Origin: Allocoprobacillus halotolerans
GTDB lineage: Bacteria > Bacillota_I > Bacilli_A > Erysipelotrichales > Coprobacillaceae
Direction of reading: 5' to 3'
Assembly (NCBI RefSeq): GCF_024399475.1
Contig: NZ_CP101620.1
Span: forward strand, 637,608-701,607
Length of the DNA: 64,000 bases
Shown here: positions 39,290-48,344 of the stretch, one piece after another
Position numbering within the stretch: the first letter of the stretch is position 1
How the letters are laid out: the number at the start of each line of letters is the position of its first letter
Position numbers and translations under genes: made by a program
The notes under the pieces: generated by a model
What the model saw: only the letters and a program-made list of their open reading frames with translations
The model's database searches: none
What the model was told of the DNA's origin: nothing

Positions 39290-40948
39290 TTATTTAACAT
39301 CAGCAAATCTTAAATCAATTTGTTTGTAAGCTGTTCTTTGAATTCCAACTAATCTATCACTACAAATATAAGAAGTAGCTCTATGGAATACAGGACCAAC
39401 TGGACATTCTTCAGCAAATAATTCTTCTGCTTGTTTTAAATATTCAGTACGTTTTGTTGTATCTGTTTCAGAATCAGCTTTTTCTAACAACGCATCATAT
39501 TCTTTATTACTATATTTTCCGTTGTTATTTCCATTGTCAGATTGAACAATTTCAAGATAACTCTTTGGATCGTTATAATCTGGAGACCATCCAGCAAATA
39601 CGATATCAAAATCTTGAGTGTTCATTCTTTCAATTCTTGTCTTGAAAGTAACTTGGTCAACTTTAACAGTGATTCCTAAATTCTTTTGCCATTCTTCTTG
39701 GAAGTAAGCATACATTCTTTGTGCATCGTCACCTTCATCACCAAGTAATGTTAATGTGAAGTCTTCTAATTTCATTCCTTCTTCAGCTAAACCTTCTTCT
39801 AATAATTTCTTAGCTTCAGTATAATCTGTAGAACGTGGATATAAATTACCTAATGATTCAGTAAATTCACCTTTCGAAACCGCTTCAGTTGTAAATGCAG
39901 TAGCTACTTTTGATGCATCTTTACGAATATTTTCAATATATCCTTCTGCATCAACACCTAATGTTAAAGCTCTTCTCACTTTTGCATTGTCATATGGTTT
40001 TTGAGTTGTATTAAATAAGAAATACCAAGATCCTCCATCAACATAAGTTTGAACATCTTTACCTTGATCTTTTAAGTTAGATGCTTGTTCACCAGTTAAA
40101 CCAATCATATCAATACTTCCGTTTTCGAATTCATTTAGCGCTGTATTTGTATCACTAATCATTCTGAAAGTAATTTGATCAATTTTGATTTCATCTTTAT
40201 TCCAATAATTTTCATTTTTCTCTAAAACAATTGAATCTTCATGATTCCATTCTTTAAATTTATATGGACCATTTCCTAAGAATTTATCCATATCTGTTCC
40301 GTATTTTGTAACTCCACCAGCTTTTTCATAAGCATCTTTGTTTAATGGGGCAAAACTATAGAAAGACATTAAACTTACAAAATATGCATATGGTTTTGTT
40401 AATTGAACAGTAAATGTTCCAGCTTCATCGTCAGCTTTATAACCTTTTTTAGCTAAAGCAGCTTCTCTCTCTGCATCATTTTTAGCATCATAAATATCTT
40501 GTGCTCCAACAATCAATGGTGCCCAAGTAGTTGCATATCCAGCACCGTTTTCTACATTGAACAATTGATCCCAAGCATATTCAAAATCACTTGCTTTCAC
40601 TTGAGTTCCATCTTGCCATTTAGCTTCTGGATTTAAATTAAAAGTAATTGTCAATCCATCTTCAGAAATTCCTCCGTTTTCTTTTGTAGGAACTTCTTTA
40701 GCCACACCTGGAATTGGCTCATCATTTCCATCTAAAGTTATTAATGTTTCCATTGTGTGTCTTAATACATTTCCTGAAGTACTATCAGTAGTCATAAATG
40801 ATAACATTTCAGGTGGTTCAGTTCCTAAGTTTACTGTAACAGCCTTAGTTCCTGATCCAGATTCAGAGTTACCTCCGCCACCACAACCAACTAGCATAGC
40901 TAAGCATACTAAAGAAGTGGCAAATTTTGCAAACCAGTTTCTTTTCAT
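39290..40948 (-). CDS. oppA: Oligopeptide-binding lipoprotein OppA (first operon)
   Basis: This 552-residue SBP_bac_5 protein has a lipoprotein signal with lipobox LAMLVGCGGGG, so the mature protein is anchored by Cys about residue 23. It shows GPYKFKEWNHEDSIVLEKN and FDIVFAGWSPDYNDPKSYL, the family blocks. The ATG at 40948 follows GGAGGAGGG; the frame upstream lacks a site. It captures peptides outside the membrane for OppBCDF. It resembles OppA2 (58490-60124) in layout but differs in much of its sequence, which suggests different peptide ranges. Confidence 0.95.
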   Translation of the reverse strand: MKRNWFAKFATSLVCLAMLVGCGGGGNSESGSGTKAVTVNLGTEPPEMLSFMTTDSTSGNVLRHTMETLITLDGNDEPIPGVAKEVPTKENGGISEDGLTITFNLNPEAKWQDGTQVKASDFEYAWDQLFNVENGAGYATTWAPLIVGAQDIYDAKNDAEREAALAKKGYKADDEAGTFTVQLTKPYAYFVSLMSFYSFAPLNKDAYEKAGGVTKYGTDMDKFLGNGPYKFKEWNHEDSIVLEKNENYWNKDEIKIDQITFRMISDTNTALNEFENGSIDMIGLTGEQASNLKDQGKDVQTYVDGGSWYFLFNTTQKPYDNAKVRRALTLGVDAEGYIENIRKDASKVATAFTTEAVSKGEFTESLGNLYPRSTDYTEAKKLLEEGLAEEGMKLEDFTLTLLGDEGDDAQRMYAYFQEEWQKNLGITVKVDQVTFKTRIERMNTQDFDIVFAGWSPDYNDPKSYLEIVQSDNGNNNGKYSNKEYDALLEKADSETDTTKRTEYLKQAEELFAEECPVGPVFHRATSYICSDRLVGIQRTAYKQIDLRFADVK

Positions 40949-41161
40949 TATTAAATTTCCCTCCTCCAAAATAACCAATCACGTCAGTTATTTTCTACTA
41001 GTTTATCACAACTTTTTTAATATGGGAATATTTTTTTGATGTTTTTTTACGATTTTACGATAATTCTATCATAATTGCTTTATGTTTGTCTTTTGACTAA
41101 AAAATATTATCGTTTTTTTATAGATGCATACAATTTTCACATTGTATACACAATCAAACAA

Positions 41162-41971
41162 TTAAGAATTAAGGTCACTTTGTTGGATATGCACATCAAT
41201 TTGCCTTGCTGGGACCTTCACATTTTGTTGCTTATATATCTCTCTTATTGCAATCAATAAATCATCATTGACTTCATAAAAATGTTCATTATCAGCCCAT
41301 ACCCAAATTTGCAAGACAACACTTTGCTCTTTATATTCACTAATCTTAATACAAGGAGCAGGTTCTTGAAGAGCATAAGGATGTTTTTCAATAACTTCCA
41401 TTAATGCTTTTTTAAATTGGGCAATATCATTATCTGGATGCAAGTCTAAAGTAATCGTCACACGGCGCACTTCTTCATGTGAATAGTTCACAAAACTTGA
41501 TGAAACCAAATCATTATTTGGAATTACAACCATTTTATTATCAAACGTCATAACGATTGTATATAATAATTGAATTTCCTGAACTGTTCCCACATAACCA
41601 TCAATTTCAATAATATCTCCTTTTACAAAGGGTTTAGAAAATAATATCGTAATCCCTGAAGCAATGCCTTTTAAAGAATCTTGTAATCCTAAAGCAATGG
41701 CTGCTCCGGCTGTTGTTAAAACAGCAACTAAAGATGTTGTTGGCACACCTAATTGAGCAATCACTGTAATCACAACAATAATTTTTGATCCAATATTTAA
41801 TATAGAAATAACAAAATTCTCTATAATCGCATCAATTTGGCTTTTTTCCATCATTTTAGATAAAATATGTAAAATTATTTTAACTGCATACCACCCAATC
41901 ACAAAAATAATGGCAGCTTCTAAAATTTTCATACCGACATCTGCATATTTATTAATCAATTGATCTATCAT
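41162..41971 (-). CDS. mscS: Small-conductance mechanosensitive channel (MscS family)
   Basis: This 269-residue protein has three membrane segments: residues 15-33, about 58-82 and the pore helix TTAGAAIALGLQDSLKGIAS. The beta domain follows (KGDIIEIDGYVGTVQEI), then VIPNNDLVSSS and the C-terminal alpha/beta domain. It opens under membrane tension to release solutes during osmotic downshock. Length is close to E. coli MscS (286). It is a single gene. Confidence 0.93.
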   Translation of the reverse strand: MIDQLINKYADVGMKILEAAIIFVIGWYAVKIILHILSKMMEKSQIDAIIENFVISILNIGSKIIVVITVIAQLGVPTTSLVAVLTTAGAAIALGLQDSLKGIASGITILFSKPFVKGDIIEIDGYVGTVQEIQLLYTIVMTFDNKMVVIPNNDLVSSSFVNYSHEEVRRVTITLDLHPDNDIAQFKKALMEVIEKHPYALQEPAPCIKISEYKEQSVVLQIWVWADNEHFYEVNDDLLIAIREIYKQQNVKVPARQIDVHIQQSDLNS

Positions 41972-42146
41972 GATTTTTACCTCTTTTCTTTTTTCGTTAT
42001 TTTATCACATTCCCTATTGAAAGCAATCTTTTTGTTTTATTATTCAATACAGTTATATTTTTAATGAATTTATCGCAACTATTCATAAAAATCTTGCAAT
42101 ATTTTTTTATTGATATAAAATGATATTATTAAAAGGAGGGAAATTC

Positions 42147-43016
42147 ATGAAAGTCGCAATTATGACTGATAGTAACAGTGGAATTACACAAAGTGAAGCA
42201 AAAGAATTAGGTATTTTTGTTTTACCAATGCCTTTTACGATTGATGGCAAAGAATATAAAGAAGATATTAATCTCACGCAAGATGAGTTTTATGATAAAT
42301 TAATGAATGGAGCTGAAGTTTTTACTTCTCAACCTGCAGCAGGAGAAGTGACTGGTTTTTTTGATCGTATTTTAGAAGACTATGATCAAATTGTTCACAT
42401 TCCTATGTCTAGTGGTTTAAGTGGCTCATGTCAAACAGCTATGATGTTAGCTGATGATGAAGATTATAAAGGAAAGGTTTTTGTTGTTGATTCACAACGT
42501 ATTTCAGTCACTCAAAAATGGGATGTACTAGATGCCATAGAAATGGCAAAACAAGGTAAAGATGCCAAAGAAATTCATGATATTTTAATGCAAAATAAAT
42601 TAAATGCATCTATTTATATTACAGTTAATACTTTAGAATACCTTAAAAAAGGTGGCCGTATTACACCAGCTGCCGCAGCACTAGGAGGTTTATTAAAAAT
42701 CAAACCTATTTTAACAATTCAAGGAGAAAAACTTGATTCTTTCCAAAAAACTCGTACAATGCAAAAAGCCGCAAAAATTATGATTGATGCGCTTCGTCAA
42801 GATATTCAAGAACATATTGACCCTGTCAATGAAGACATGTCTGATGCGCATATCATGATTGCTTATACATATGATAAAGACCAGGCTTTGGAATTTAAAA
42901 AAGAGGTTGAAGAAGCTTTTCCAAATCACGAAGTCATCTGTGATCCTCTTTCATTGAGTGTAGCCTGTCATATTGGTCCGCATTCTCTTGCTATTGCTAC
43001 ATGTAAAAAGATTTAA
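42147..43016 (+). CDS. DegV family fatty-acid-binding protein
   Basis: This 289-residue protein has the DegV signature: VAIMTDSNSGITQSEAKELG, FTSQPAAGEVTGFFD with the conserved Thr/Ser, IPMSSGLSGSCQTA, and GRITPAAAALGGLLKIKPIL. DegV proteins (FakB) bind fatty acids and hand them to the kinase FakA. The ATG at 42147 follows AAAAGGAGGG. fakA is not in the window. Confidence 0.93.
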   Translation: MKVAIMTDSNSGITQSEAKELGIFVLPMPFTIDGKEYKEDINLTQDEFYDKLMNGAEVFTSQPAAGEVTGFFDRILEDYDQIVHIPMSSGLSGSCQTAMMLADDEDYKGKVFVVDSQRISVTQKWDVLDAIEMAKQGKDAKEIHDILMQNKLNASIYITVNTLEYLKKGGRITPAAAALGGLLKIKPILTIQGEKLDSFQKTRTMQKAAKIMIDALRQDIQEHIDPVNEDMSDAHIMIAYTYDKDQALEFKKEVEEAFPNHEVICDPLSLSVACHIGPHSLAIATCKKI

Positions 43017-43018
43017 TC

Positions 43019-43043
43019 GCTACTCATAAGAGTAGCTTTTTTG
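43019..43043 (+). terminator. Terminator after degV
   Basis: GCTACTC, loop ATAA, GAGTAGC, then TTTTTT. Confidence 0.85.
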
Positions 43044-43107
43044 TTAAATTCTTGCATTTCCCTTTGTTTTCAGTTATGATACAGTATGTCAATATGATAA
43101 ATAATGA

Positions 43108-43227
43108 GTTTTCAACAATTTTAATTATCAATCTTAAATAAAAAATCATGTGCTTTAGTGAAAAAATATATTAAAAATGGTATAATATATATAATTTAGA
43201 TGCTTTTTATTTGAATTGTTGAAAAAC
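43108..43227 (+). promoter_or_regulatory. RNase J promoter region flanked by a 12-bp inverted repeat
   Basis: An extended -10 promoter (TGG-TATAAT, TATAAT at 43181-43186) lies between TTTTCAACAATT (about 43109-43120) and AATTGTTGAAAA (43214-43225), perfect reverse complements about 93 bases apart. In DNA they could be paired operators; in RNA the upstream copy would not be transcribed from this promoter. The meaning is uncertain. Confidence 0.45.
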
Positions 43228-43260
43228 AAATATAATATAATGAAAGAAAGGTGAGAGTGA

Positions 43261-45006
43261 ATGGCAGATATGCCTCAAAAACGTTCTTTTCAAAAAAGAA
43301 CACCCTATAATAATAGAAATAGACAAATAAAAAATGAAACATTATCATCTGATACAAAAGTTTTTGCATTAGGTGGTTTAAATGAAGTTGGAAAAAATAT
43401 GTATTGTATTGAACATAACAATGAATTAGTCATTATTGATGCTGGTGTGAAATTCGCTGAAGATGGATTACCAGGTATTGATTATGTAATTCCAGACTAT
43501 ACATATTTAAAACGTAATCAAAAGAAAATTAAAGCCTTATTGATTACCCATGGACATGAAGATCATATTGGAGGAATTCCATTCCTTTTACAGGTTGTAC
43601 ATATTCCTTTTATTTATGCTTCCCCACTTGCTTGTGCAATGATTCGTCGAAAACTTGAGGAAAAACGTTTAACACAAGCAACAAAATTAATACAAATTAA
43701 TAATTTATCACAAGTGAAAACAAAATATTTTAATATTGGTTTCTTTAAAACCAATCATTCCATCCCTGAATCTTTGGGAATTGTTGTGAATACGCCTAAT
43801 GGACGTATTGTTTCAACAGGTGACTTTAAATTTGATTTAACACCTGTTGGTGATCCTGCTGATTTTCAAGTTATGTCCTTTTTAGGAGAAACAGGTGTCA
43901 CCTTATTATTGAGTGATTCTACCAATGCTGAAGTTCCTAATTTTTCAATTAGTGAAAAACAAGTTGCTTACAGTGTTCAAGAGGAATTTAGAAAAACAGA
44001 GGGACGTTTAATTGTTGCCACTTTTGCTTCTAACGTTCATCGTGTCCAGCAGATTATTGATGCTGCTGTCAAATTTAATCGTAAAATTTTGGTTTTTGGA
44101 CGTTCAATGGAAAACAATATTCAAGTTTCACGAAAACTTGGTTATATTAAATGCCCAGATCGTTTCTTTATTAAAAACGATGAAGCAAAACACTTACCTG
44201 ATAATGAAATCTTAATCTTATGTACAGGTAGTCAAGGTGAAGCTTTAGCAGCATTAAGTCGTATTGCTAATGGAACACATCGTCAAATTTCTATAAAACC
44301 TGGTGATACTGTTGTCTTTTCATCGAATCCTATTCCAGGTAATGCCAACAGTGTCAGCAAAGTTATTAATAAACTTTATCGTGCCGGAGCTAGAGTTTTA
44401 ACAAACGAAGCCATTAACAATTTGCATACTTCTGGACATGCTTCACAGGAAGAACAAAAATTGATGTTGTTATTGACACGTCCAAAATATTTCTTCCCAG
44501 TTCATGGTGAATATCGTATGTTGAAGATTCATGCTAAATTATTCGAAGAAGTTGGACTTACAAAAGGCAATGCTTTTGTGTTATCTAATGGAGATTCTAT
44601 TCTTTTGCATAACGAAGAAGCGCGTTTAGGACCACGTATTCATGTGGATGATATCTATGTTGATGGCAATGACATTACTGGTTTATCAACTGCTGTATTA
44701 AGAGATCGACAGATTTTAAGTGAAGATGGTATGGTTTCTGTATTAATTTCTATGGATTCCCGTGCAGGTTGCTTACTCAATAAGCCAATTATTATGTCAC
44801 GTGGTTTTGTTTATATGCAAGATAGTAAAGAAATGATTCGTGAAGCAGAATTGCTAGTCAGTCGAGAACTTTCTCAATTATTAAGAAGAAAAACAACTTT
44901 TGGTGAAATCAAAAATACAATCAGGGATACTTTGGCTCCTTATTTCTATCAAAAAACCAAGAGAAATCCAATGATTATTCCTGTTATTATGAATAAAAAA
45001 GTATGA
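43261..45006 (+). CDS. rnj: Ribonuclease J
   Basis: This 581-residue metallo-beta-lactamase/beta-CASP enzyme has a basic N-terminal tail (residues 1-30), FALGGLNEVGKNMYCIE, the zinc motif LLITHGHEDHIGG, FLGETGVTLLLSDSTNAEVP, and the beta-CASP blocks including TSGHASQEEQKLML and KYFFPVHGEYRML. It degrades and matures RNA as an endonuclease and 5' exonuclease. GGTGAGAGTGA precedes the ATG. Its stop overlaps the next gene by four bases. Whether it is J1 or J2 cannot be told from the window. Confidence 0.96.
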   Translation: MADMPQKRSFQKRTPYNNRNRQIKNETLSSDTKVFALGGLNEVGKNMYCIEHNNELVIIDAGVKFAEDGLPGIDYVIPDYTYLKRNQKKIKALLITHGHEDHIGGIPFLLQVVHIPFIYASPLACAMIRRKLEEKRLTQATKLIQINNLSQVKTKYFNIGFFKTNHSIPESLGIVVNTPNGRIVSTGDFKFDLTPVGDPADFQVMSFLGETGVTLLLSDSTNAEVPNFSISEKQVAYSVQEEFRKTEGRLIVATFASNVHRVQQIIDAAVKFNRKILVFGRSMENNIQVSRKLGYIKCPDRFFIKNDEAKHLPDNEILILCTGSQGEALAALSRIANGTHRQISIKPGDTVVFSSNPIPGNANSVSKVINKLYRAGARVLTNEAINNLHTSGHASQEEQKLMLLLTRPKYFFPVHGEYRMLKIHAKLFEEVGLTKGNAFVLSNGDSILLHNEEARLGPRIHVDDIYVDGNDITGLSTAVLRDRQILSEDGMVSVLISMDSRAGCLLNKPIIMSRGFVYMQDSKEMIREAELLVSRELSQLLRRKTTFGEIKNTIRDTLAPYFYQKTKRNPMIIPVIMNKKV

Positions 45007-45830
45007 AAAAGTTTATAAGACGATTAATTTTACTATTAATCGTCTTTGGTTTATGTTTTCTTGGATATTACATATATGCTGTATCACCAAAAGCCTATGA
45101 ATTTCACGAACAAAAATACATCAACTCTCATATTTCATCTCAATTAAATGGTTTTAAGATTGCCTTTATCTCTGATGTCAATTTAACAGATCAAGAAAGT
45201 TTAACACGTTTTCAATCAATCGTTAATGAATTAAATAACTATCCTTTTGATATGGTTATCTTTGGTGGTGATTTATATGATGAGCAAGTTTTTAAAGGTG
45301 ATGAGGTATCTAAAATTTTAAAAAGTATTCAATGTCAATATGGTAAATTGGCTATCCTAGGAGAGCGTGACGAAAATTCTTCTTTAGAAGTCACTCAAAT
45401 TCTTAATAATGGTGGTTTTGAAGTTTTAAGTAATGAAACAAGATCTCTTTATTATAAAGACACATCATTAACATTGGTGGCTTATGATGATGAATACGAT
45501 TTTTCAAAATTAAAGACTTCACAAGATAAATTTATACTTGGTATCTCACATGAACCTGATACTTTTACACAAGCAAAAGACTATGTTCATTTACAATTAT
45601 CTGGACATAGTTATGGAGGATCTGTTTATGTTCCTTATTTTGGATCATTATTTCCAATTGATGGAGCAAAGACATATAATCATGGAACTTATGAAGAAAA
45701 GAATGCAACTCTTATTGTTTCAAATGGAATCAGTGGTCCAGCTTCTTTCCCATTCAAAGTTCTATGCCCTAATCAAATACAACTCATTGCATTGAATACC
45801 AAAAGTAATGATACAACTCAAAATGAATAA
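45003..45830 (+). CDS. Membrane-anchored metallophosphoesterase-like protein with altered metal site
   Basis: This 275-residue protein has one N-terminal membrane segment (residues 8-26) and a calcineurin-like phosphoesterase fold outside or at the membrane. The fold is clear, but key ligands are changed: D-x-H is D58-x-N60, GD is kept (G89-D90), GNH[DE] is G-E-R-D123, a His is kept in ISHEPD (H183), and GHxH is G-H-S-Y204. At least three metal-binding or catalytic positions are lost, so it is probably inactive as a phosphatase or binds one metal. The ATGA overlap with RNase J implies coupled translation. Confidence 0.8.
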   Translation: MKKFIRRLILLLIVFGLCFLGYYIYAVSPKAYEFHEQKYINSHISSQLNGFKIAFISDVNLTDQESLTRFQSIVNELNNYPFDMVIFGGDLYDEQVFKGDEVSKILKSIQCQYGKLAILGERDENSSLEVTQILNNGGFEVLSNETRSLYYKDTSLTLVAYDDEYDFSKLKTSQDKFILGISHEPDTFTQAKDYVHLQLSGHSYGGSVYVPYFGSLFPIDGAKTYNHGTYEEKNATLIVSNGISGPASFPFKVLCPNQIQLIALNTKSNDTTQNE

Positions 45831-45878
45831 AAAAATATGATAAAACAAAAAATTTCAAAGATAAAATATATAAGAATA

Positions 45879-45908
45879 TTGATTTTTTTGCATAATTTAT
45901 TGTATAGT
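45879..45908 (+). promoter_or_regulatory. Promoter of the type III toxin-antitoxin locus
   Basis: TTGATT (45879-45884), an 18-base spacer and TATAGT (45903-45908) form a sigma-A promoter. The start would be near 45915, just upstream of the antitoxin RNA. Confidence 0.6.
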
Positions 45909-45914
45909 GAATAT

Positions 45915-46019
45915 GCTAATAATGATACAGTTTGTATCAGCAAAAAGTCGAAGAACCCAAGCCATAGTGGGAATTGAAAAAGTGAAACAAGGAATTCTAT
46001 TTAAGAATTTCTTGTTTTT
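45915..46019 (+). ncRNA. Type III antitoxin RNA (ToxI-like) with a 35-base repeat
   Basis: The transcript upstream of the toxin carries AAAAAGT at 45942-45948 and again at 45977-45983, exactly 35 bases apart, both followed by a GAA-rich start. This defines one full 35-base unit and part of a second. Within it CCCA pairs with TGGG, as in the pseudoknotted repeats that inhibit ToxN-family toxins. The repeat length matches known type III arrays (about 34-45). A terminator lies between RNA and toxin. The pseudoknot itself is inferred. Confidence 0.65.
45986..46019 (+). terminator. Terminator between antitoxin RNA and toxin gene
   Basis: AACAAG-G-AATTCT pairs with AGAATT-T-CTTGTT around ATTTA, then T5. 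In type III loci this hairpin limits read-through so RNA antitoxin exceeds toxin mRNA. Confidence 0.85.
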
Positions 46020-46034
46020 CTATAGGAGGACTAT

Positions 46035-46562
46035 ATGGAAAAATTAAAAATTTATTTTATAGACAGCAATCATATAAATTATTTAAGAAAGTACGACAGC
46101 AAAGTAGCATATAATAATGTGCCTAATAGACCTTATATTGGTGTTGTTTATAAATATAATGGTTTCCATTATTTCGCTCCATTATCAAGTCCTAAACCAA
46201 AACATACGAAATTGAAAAATAGCACAATTGATATTTTCAAAATAAAAGATGGAAAATTGGGAATCATAAATACTAACAACATGTTTCCAACACCTATAGA
46301 AGCACTTATTGAAGCCATTCCAAATATTCATGATAAAAAATATAAAGCATTATTAATAGAGCAGTTAGATTTCATTAATCACCATAGAGAGGTTTTATAT
46401 CATAAAGTGAAACAATTTCAACAAAGATATAGAAAAGGATATATACAACAGCATGTTTTAGAAAGATGTTATAACTTTTCAATTATTAGAAAAAAATGTA
46501 TCGAATATACTCAAAACAACTTTAAATATATAGACAAAGAAGAACAGTTATCTTTTAATTGA
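46035..46562 (+). CDS. Type III toxin endoribonuclease, ToxN/AbiQ family
   Basis: This 175-residue protein starts KLKIYFIDSNHINYLRKYDS and has RPYIGVVYKYNGFHYFAPLS followed by SPKPKH, the F/Y-IG...LAPL-[TS]-SPK block of ToxN and AbiQ that holds the catalytic Ser/Thr and Lys. NMFPTPIEALIEAIPN and LLIEQLDFINHHR match the later helical part. TAGGAGG precedes the ATG. The toxin would cut RNA at A-rich sites and be held inactive by the upstream repeat RNA; such systems abort phage infection. Length fits the family. Confidence 0.88.
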   Translation: MEKLKIYFIDSNHINYLRKYDSKVAYNNVPNRPYIGVVYKYNGFHYFAPLSSPKPKHTKLKNSTIDIFKIKDGKLGIINTNNMFPTPIEALIEAIPNIHDKKYKALLIEQLDFINHHREVLYHKVKQFQQRYRKGYIQQHVLERCYNFSIIRKKCIEYTQNNFKYIDKEEQLSFN

Positions 46563-46610
46563 GATAAACGTTCTTCTTTTTATATCCCCACATCTCATAT
46601 TCAACATGAT

Positions 46611-46635
46611 AAAAAGAGCACTCTTATAAGTGCCC
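46611..46635 (-). terminator. Terminator of the phosphatase-rpiR transcript
   Basis: On the minus strand GGGCACT pairs with AGTGCTC (one wobble), followed by TTTTTATC. Confidence 0.75.
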
Positions 46636-46669
46636 AAGTATATTCAAAGATAAGATATCTTTAAAATCT

Positions 46670-47490
46670 TTAATTTTCATTATTCTTTATTCCATATTTT
46701 AAATGATACAAGGCTTCTAAAACTTCAAAAATATATGTAACAGAGAATTTACCAATCAATGAATGATGGTCATTTCCTACATGTAATATCATATCGACTT
46801 TATCACTATATGGAAATTCTTCTAACTGTGTAATTGCAATAATATAAGCTTCTGTTTTAACCAATTCTCTCATTGTTTCAATATGATCTTTAAAAAATCC
46901 TCCAGCAATCGATGAAACAATAATCAAATCATACCCTTTTAATGTTTTATAGATATTTTTTTGTTGTTCCAAAGGATACATAGCTACACAGTCTTTTCCC
47001 AAATAACAGAGTTCAATCTGCAATTGCATGGAAACAGATTGTGTAAAAAATTTCCTGCAAAACAAATATGTTTAGATTCATGGATCTTATCAACAATATA
47101 GATCAAATCTTCATAACGAATATTATCATAAGTATCCTGTAAATTACGAATAACATTTTGAAAGTGATTATTAAATATTTCCTTTCCTTCATCAATTGAT
47201 TCAGGAGCAGGTAATTGATGATCAAAAAACAATCTTTTAGCATCTTGATTAAAATAATGAAGATTCATCGTCACATCTTTTTTAAAATCACTAAATGATT
47301 CGTAATTTAACTTTCGACAAAGTCTTGATATCGTTGCTGTCGAAACATAACACATCTTTGCAACATCTGTGATACTGCTATAGGGTATTTGATAGATATT
47401 TTTTAAAATTGTTCTGGCAGCACCCCAATAAACATCATGAATACTTGTCATATTAATGAAGTTTATCAGATTGTAAAAAGCACTTCTCAT
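46670..47490 (-). pseudogene. RpiR-family transcriptional regulator (HTH plus SIS), one frameshift
   Basis: The N-terminal frame has the HTH_6 domain SSITDVAKMCYVSTATISRL followed by CRKLNYESFSDFK. The C-terminal frame has the SIS sugar-phosphate-binding domain (YDLIIVSSIAGGFF, EAYIIAITQLEEFPYSDK). Adding one T to the T6 run near 47050 joins them as FAGNFFTQSVSMQLQIELC, about 273 residues. It would regulate sugar metabolism in response to a phosphosugar; no obvious target is adjacent. Its ATG overlaps the phosphatase stop by four bases. Confidence 0.85.
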
Positions 47491-48248
47491 TGAGGCTGTC
47501 CTTCTTCATATTTCAAAACTGTGACTTCGCCAGTTGTCAAACACAAGCAATTCAATTGTCCTTTATTTCCAACTGCTAAACCACCATCAATTGCTATCTT
47601 ATTATGATAATCAGGATCATACCAGATATCAAAAGAATGATCTTCATTAATAAAACAACATGGTGTATGACCAAAAATATACGTATAATCTGGATTGGCT
47701 TCATTTAAGTAAAAATATTCACGAATCCACGCTAAAATCTCTTCATCATTTTCTTCCAAAGGAATTTCAGGATCAACACCAGCATGTACTAAAACATAAT
47801 GTTTTCCATTTAAATCTAATTCATAGTAACTTGGTAATGAATCAATAAATGAAATCAATTCTTTAATAAACATACGTTTTAAATCAAAATACTCTTCATA
47901 GGGAATATAATCTTTTTGCAAATATTCTCGGATACTATCAATTGTTTTATGTCCACCATTTTGTTTCCATAAACGATAAGGATTTGAACGTTCAGAGTCT
48001 AAATCATTATATTTTAAAGCAGCTAACATAGACTGACGCATCATAATTTCATGATTTCCTTTAATCATATGGATATTGCTCATTGCTTTTACAAAATAAT
48101 AAATATCAATACTATTAGGTCCTCGATCCATAATATCACCTAATATATAAAGTTCATCATTTTCATTAAAACCAATACGTTCCAACAACAATTGAAGCAA
48201 TACAAATTGTCCATGAAGATCTGATATAACAAATATTCTTTTTTCCAT
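47487..48248 (-). CDS. Serine/threonine-type metallophosphatase (PrpE/ApaH-like)
   Basis: This 253-residue protein has all classic PPP-type motifs: ISDLHGQF, LGDIMDRGPNS, IKGNHEIMM and VHAGVDPE, with IFGHTP near the C terminus. It could dephosphorylate proteins or split dinucleoside polyphosphates; sequence alone does not decide. It contrasts with the degenerate phosphoesterase at 45003-45830, where these ligands are changed. It is coupled to the rpiR gene. Confidence 0.9.
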   Translation of the reverse strand: MEKRIFVISDLHGQFVLLQLLLERIGFNENDELYILGDIMDRGPNSIDIYYFVKAMSNIHMIKGNHEIMMRQSMLAALKYNDLDSERSNPYRLWKQNGGHKTIDSIREYLQKDYIPYEEYFDLKRMFIKELISFIDSLPSYYELDLNGKHYVLVHAGVDPEIPLEENDEEILAWIREYFYLNEANPDYTYIFGHTPCCFINEDHSFDIWYDPDYHNKIAIDGGLAVGNKGQLNCLCLTTGEVTVLKYEEGQPQ

Positions 48249-48316
48249 ATATCATCACCCCATTACATTCTATCATAATTATATTTTTTTATAAACTAAA
48301 CCCATCTTTTATTTTT

Positions 48317-48344
48317 AAAAAAATAGAGGTCATTTGACCTCTAT
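48317..48344 (-). terminator. Terminator after the DUF11 gene
   Basis: ATAGAGGTC and GACCTCTAT form a perfect 9-bp stem with a 4-base loop, followed by T7 on the minus strand; overlaps the stop codon. Confidence 0.9.

Noticed and set aside
45003..45830. Active calcineurin-like phosphatase
   Set aside because: Three of the five ligand motifs are substituted, so catalytic activity cannot be assumed from the fold.
45942..45983. CRISPR array
   Set aside because: Only two repeat starts, 35 bases apart, directly before a ToxN-like toxin and terminator; no spacers or cas genes.
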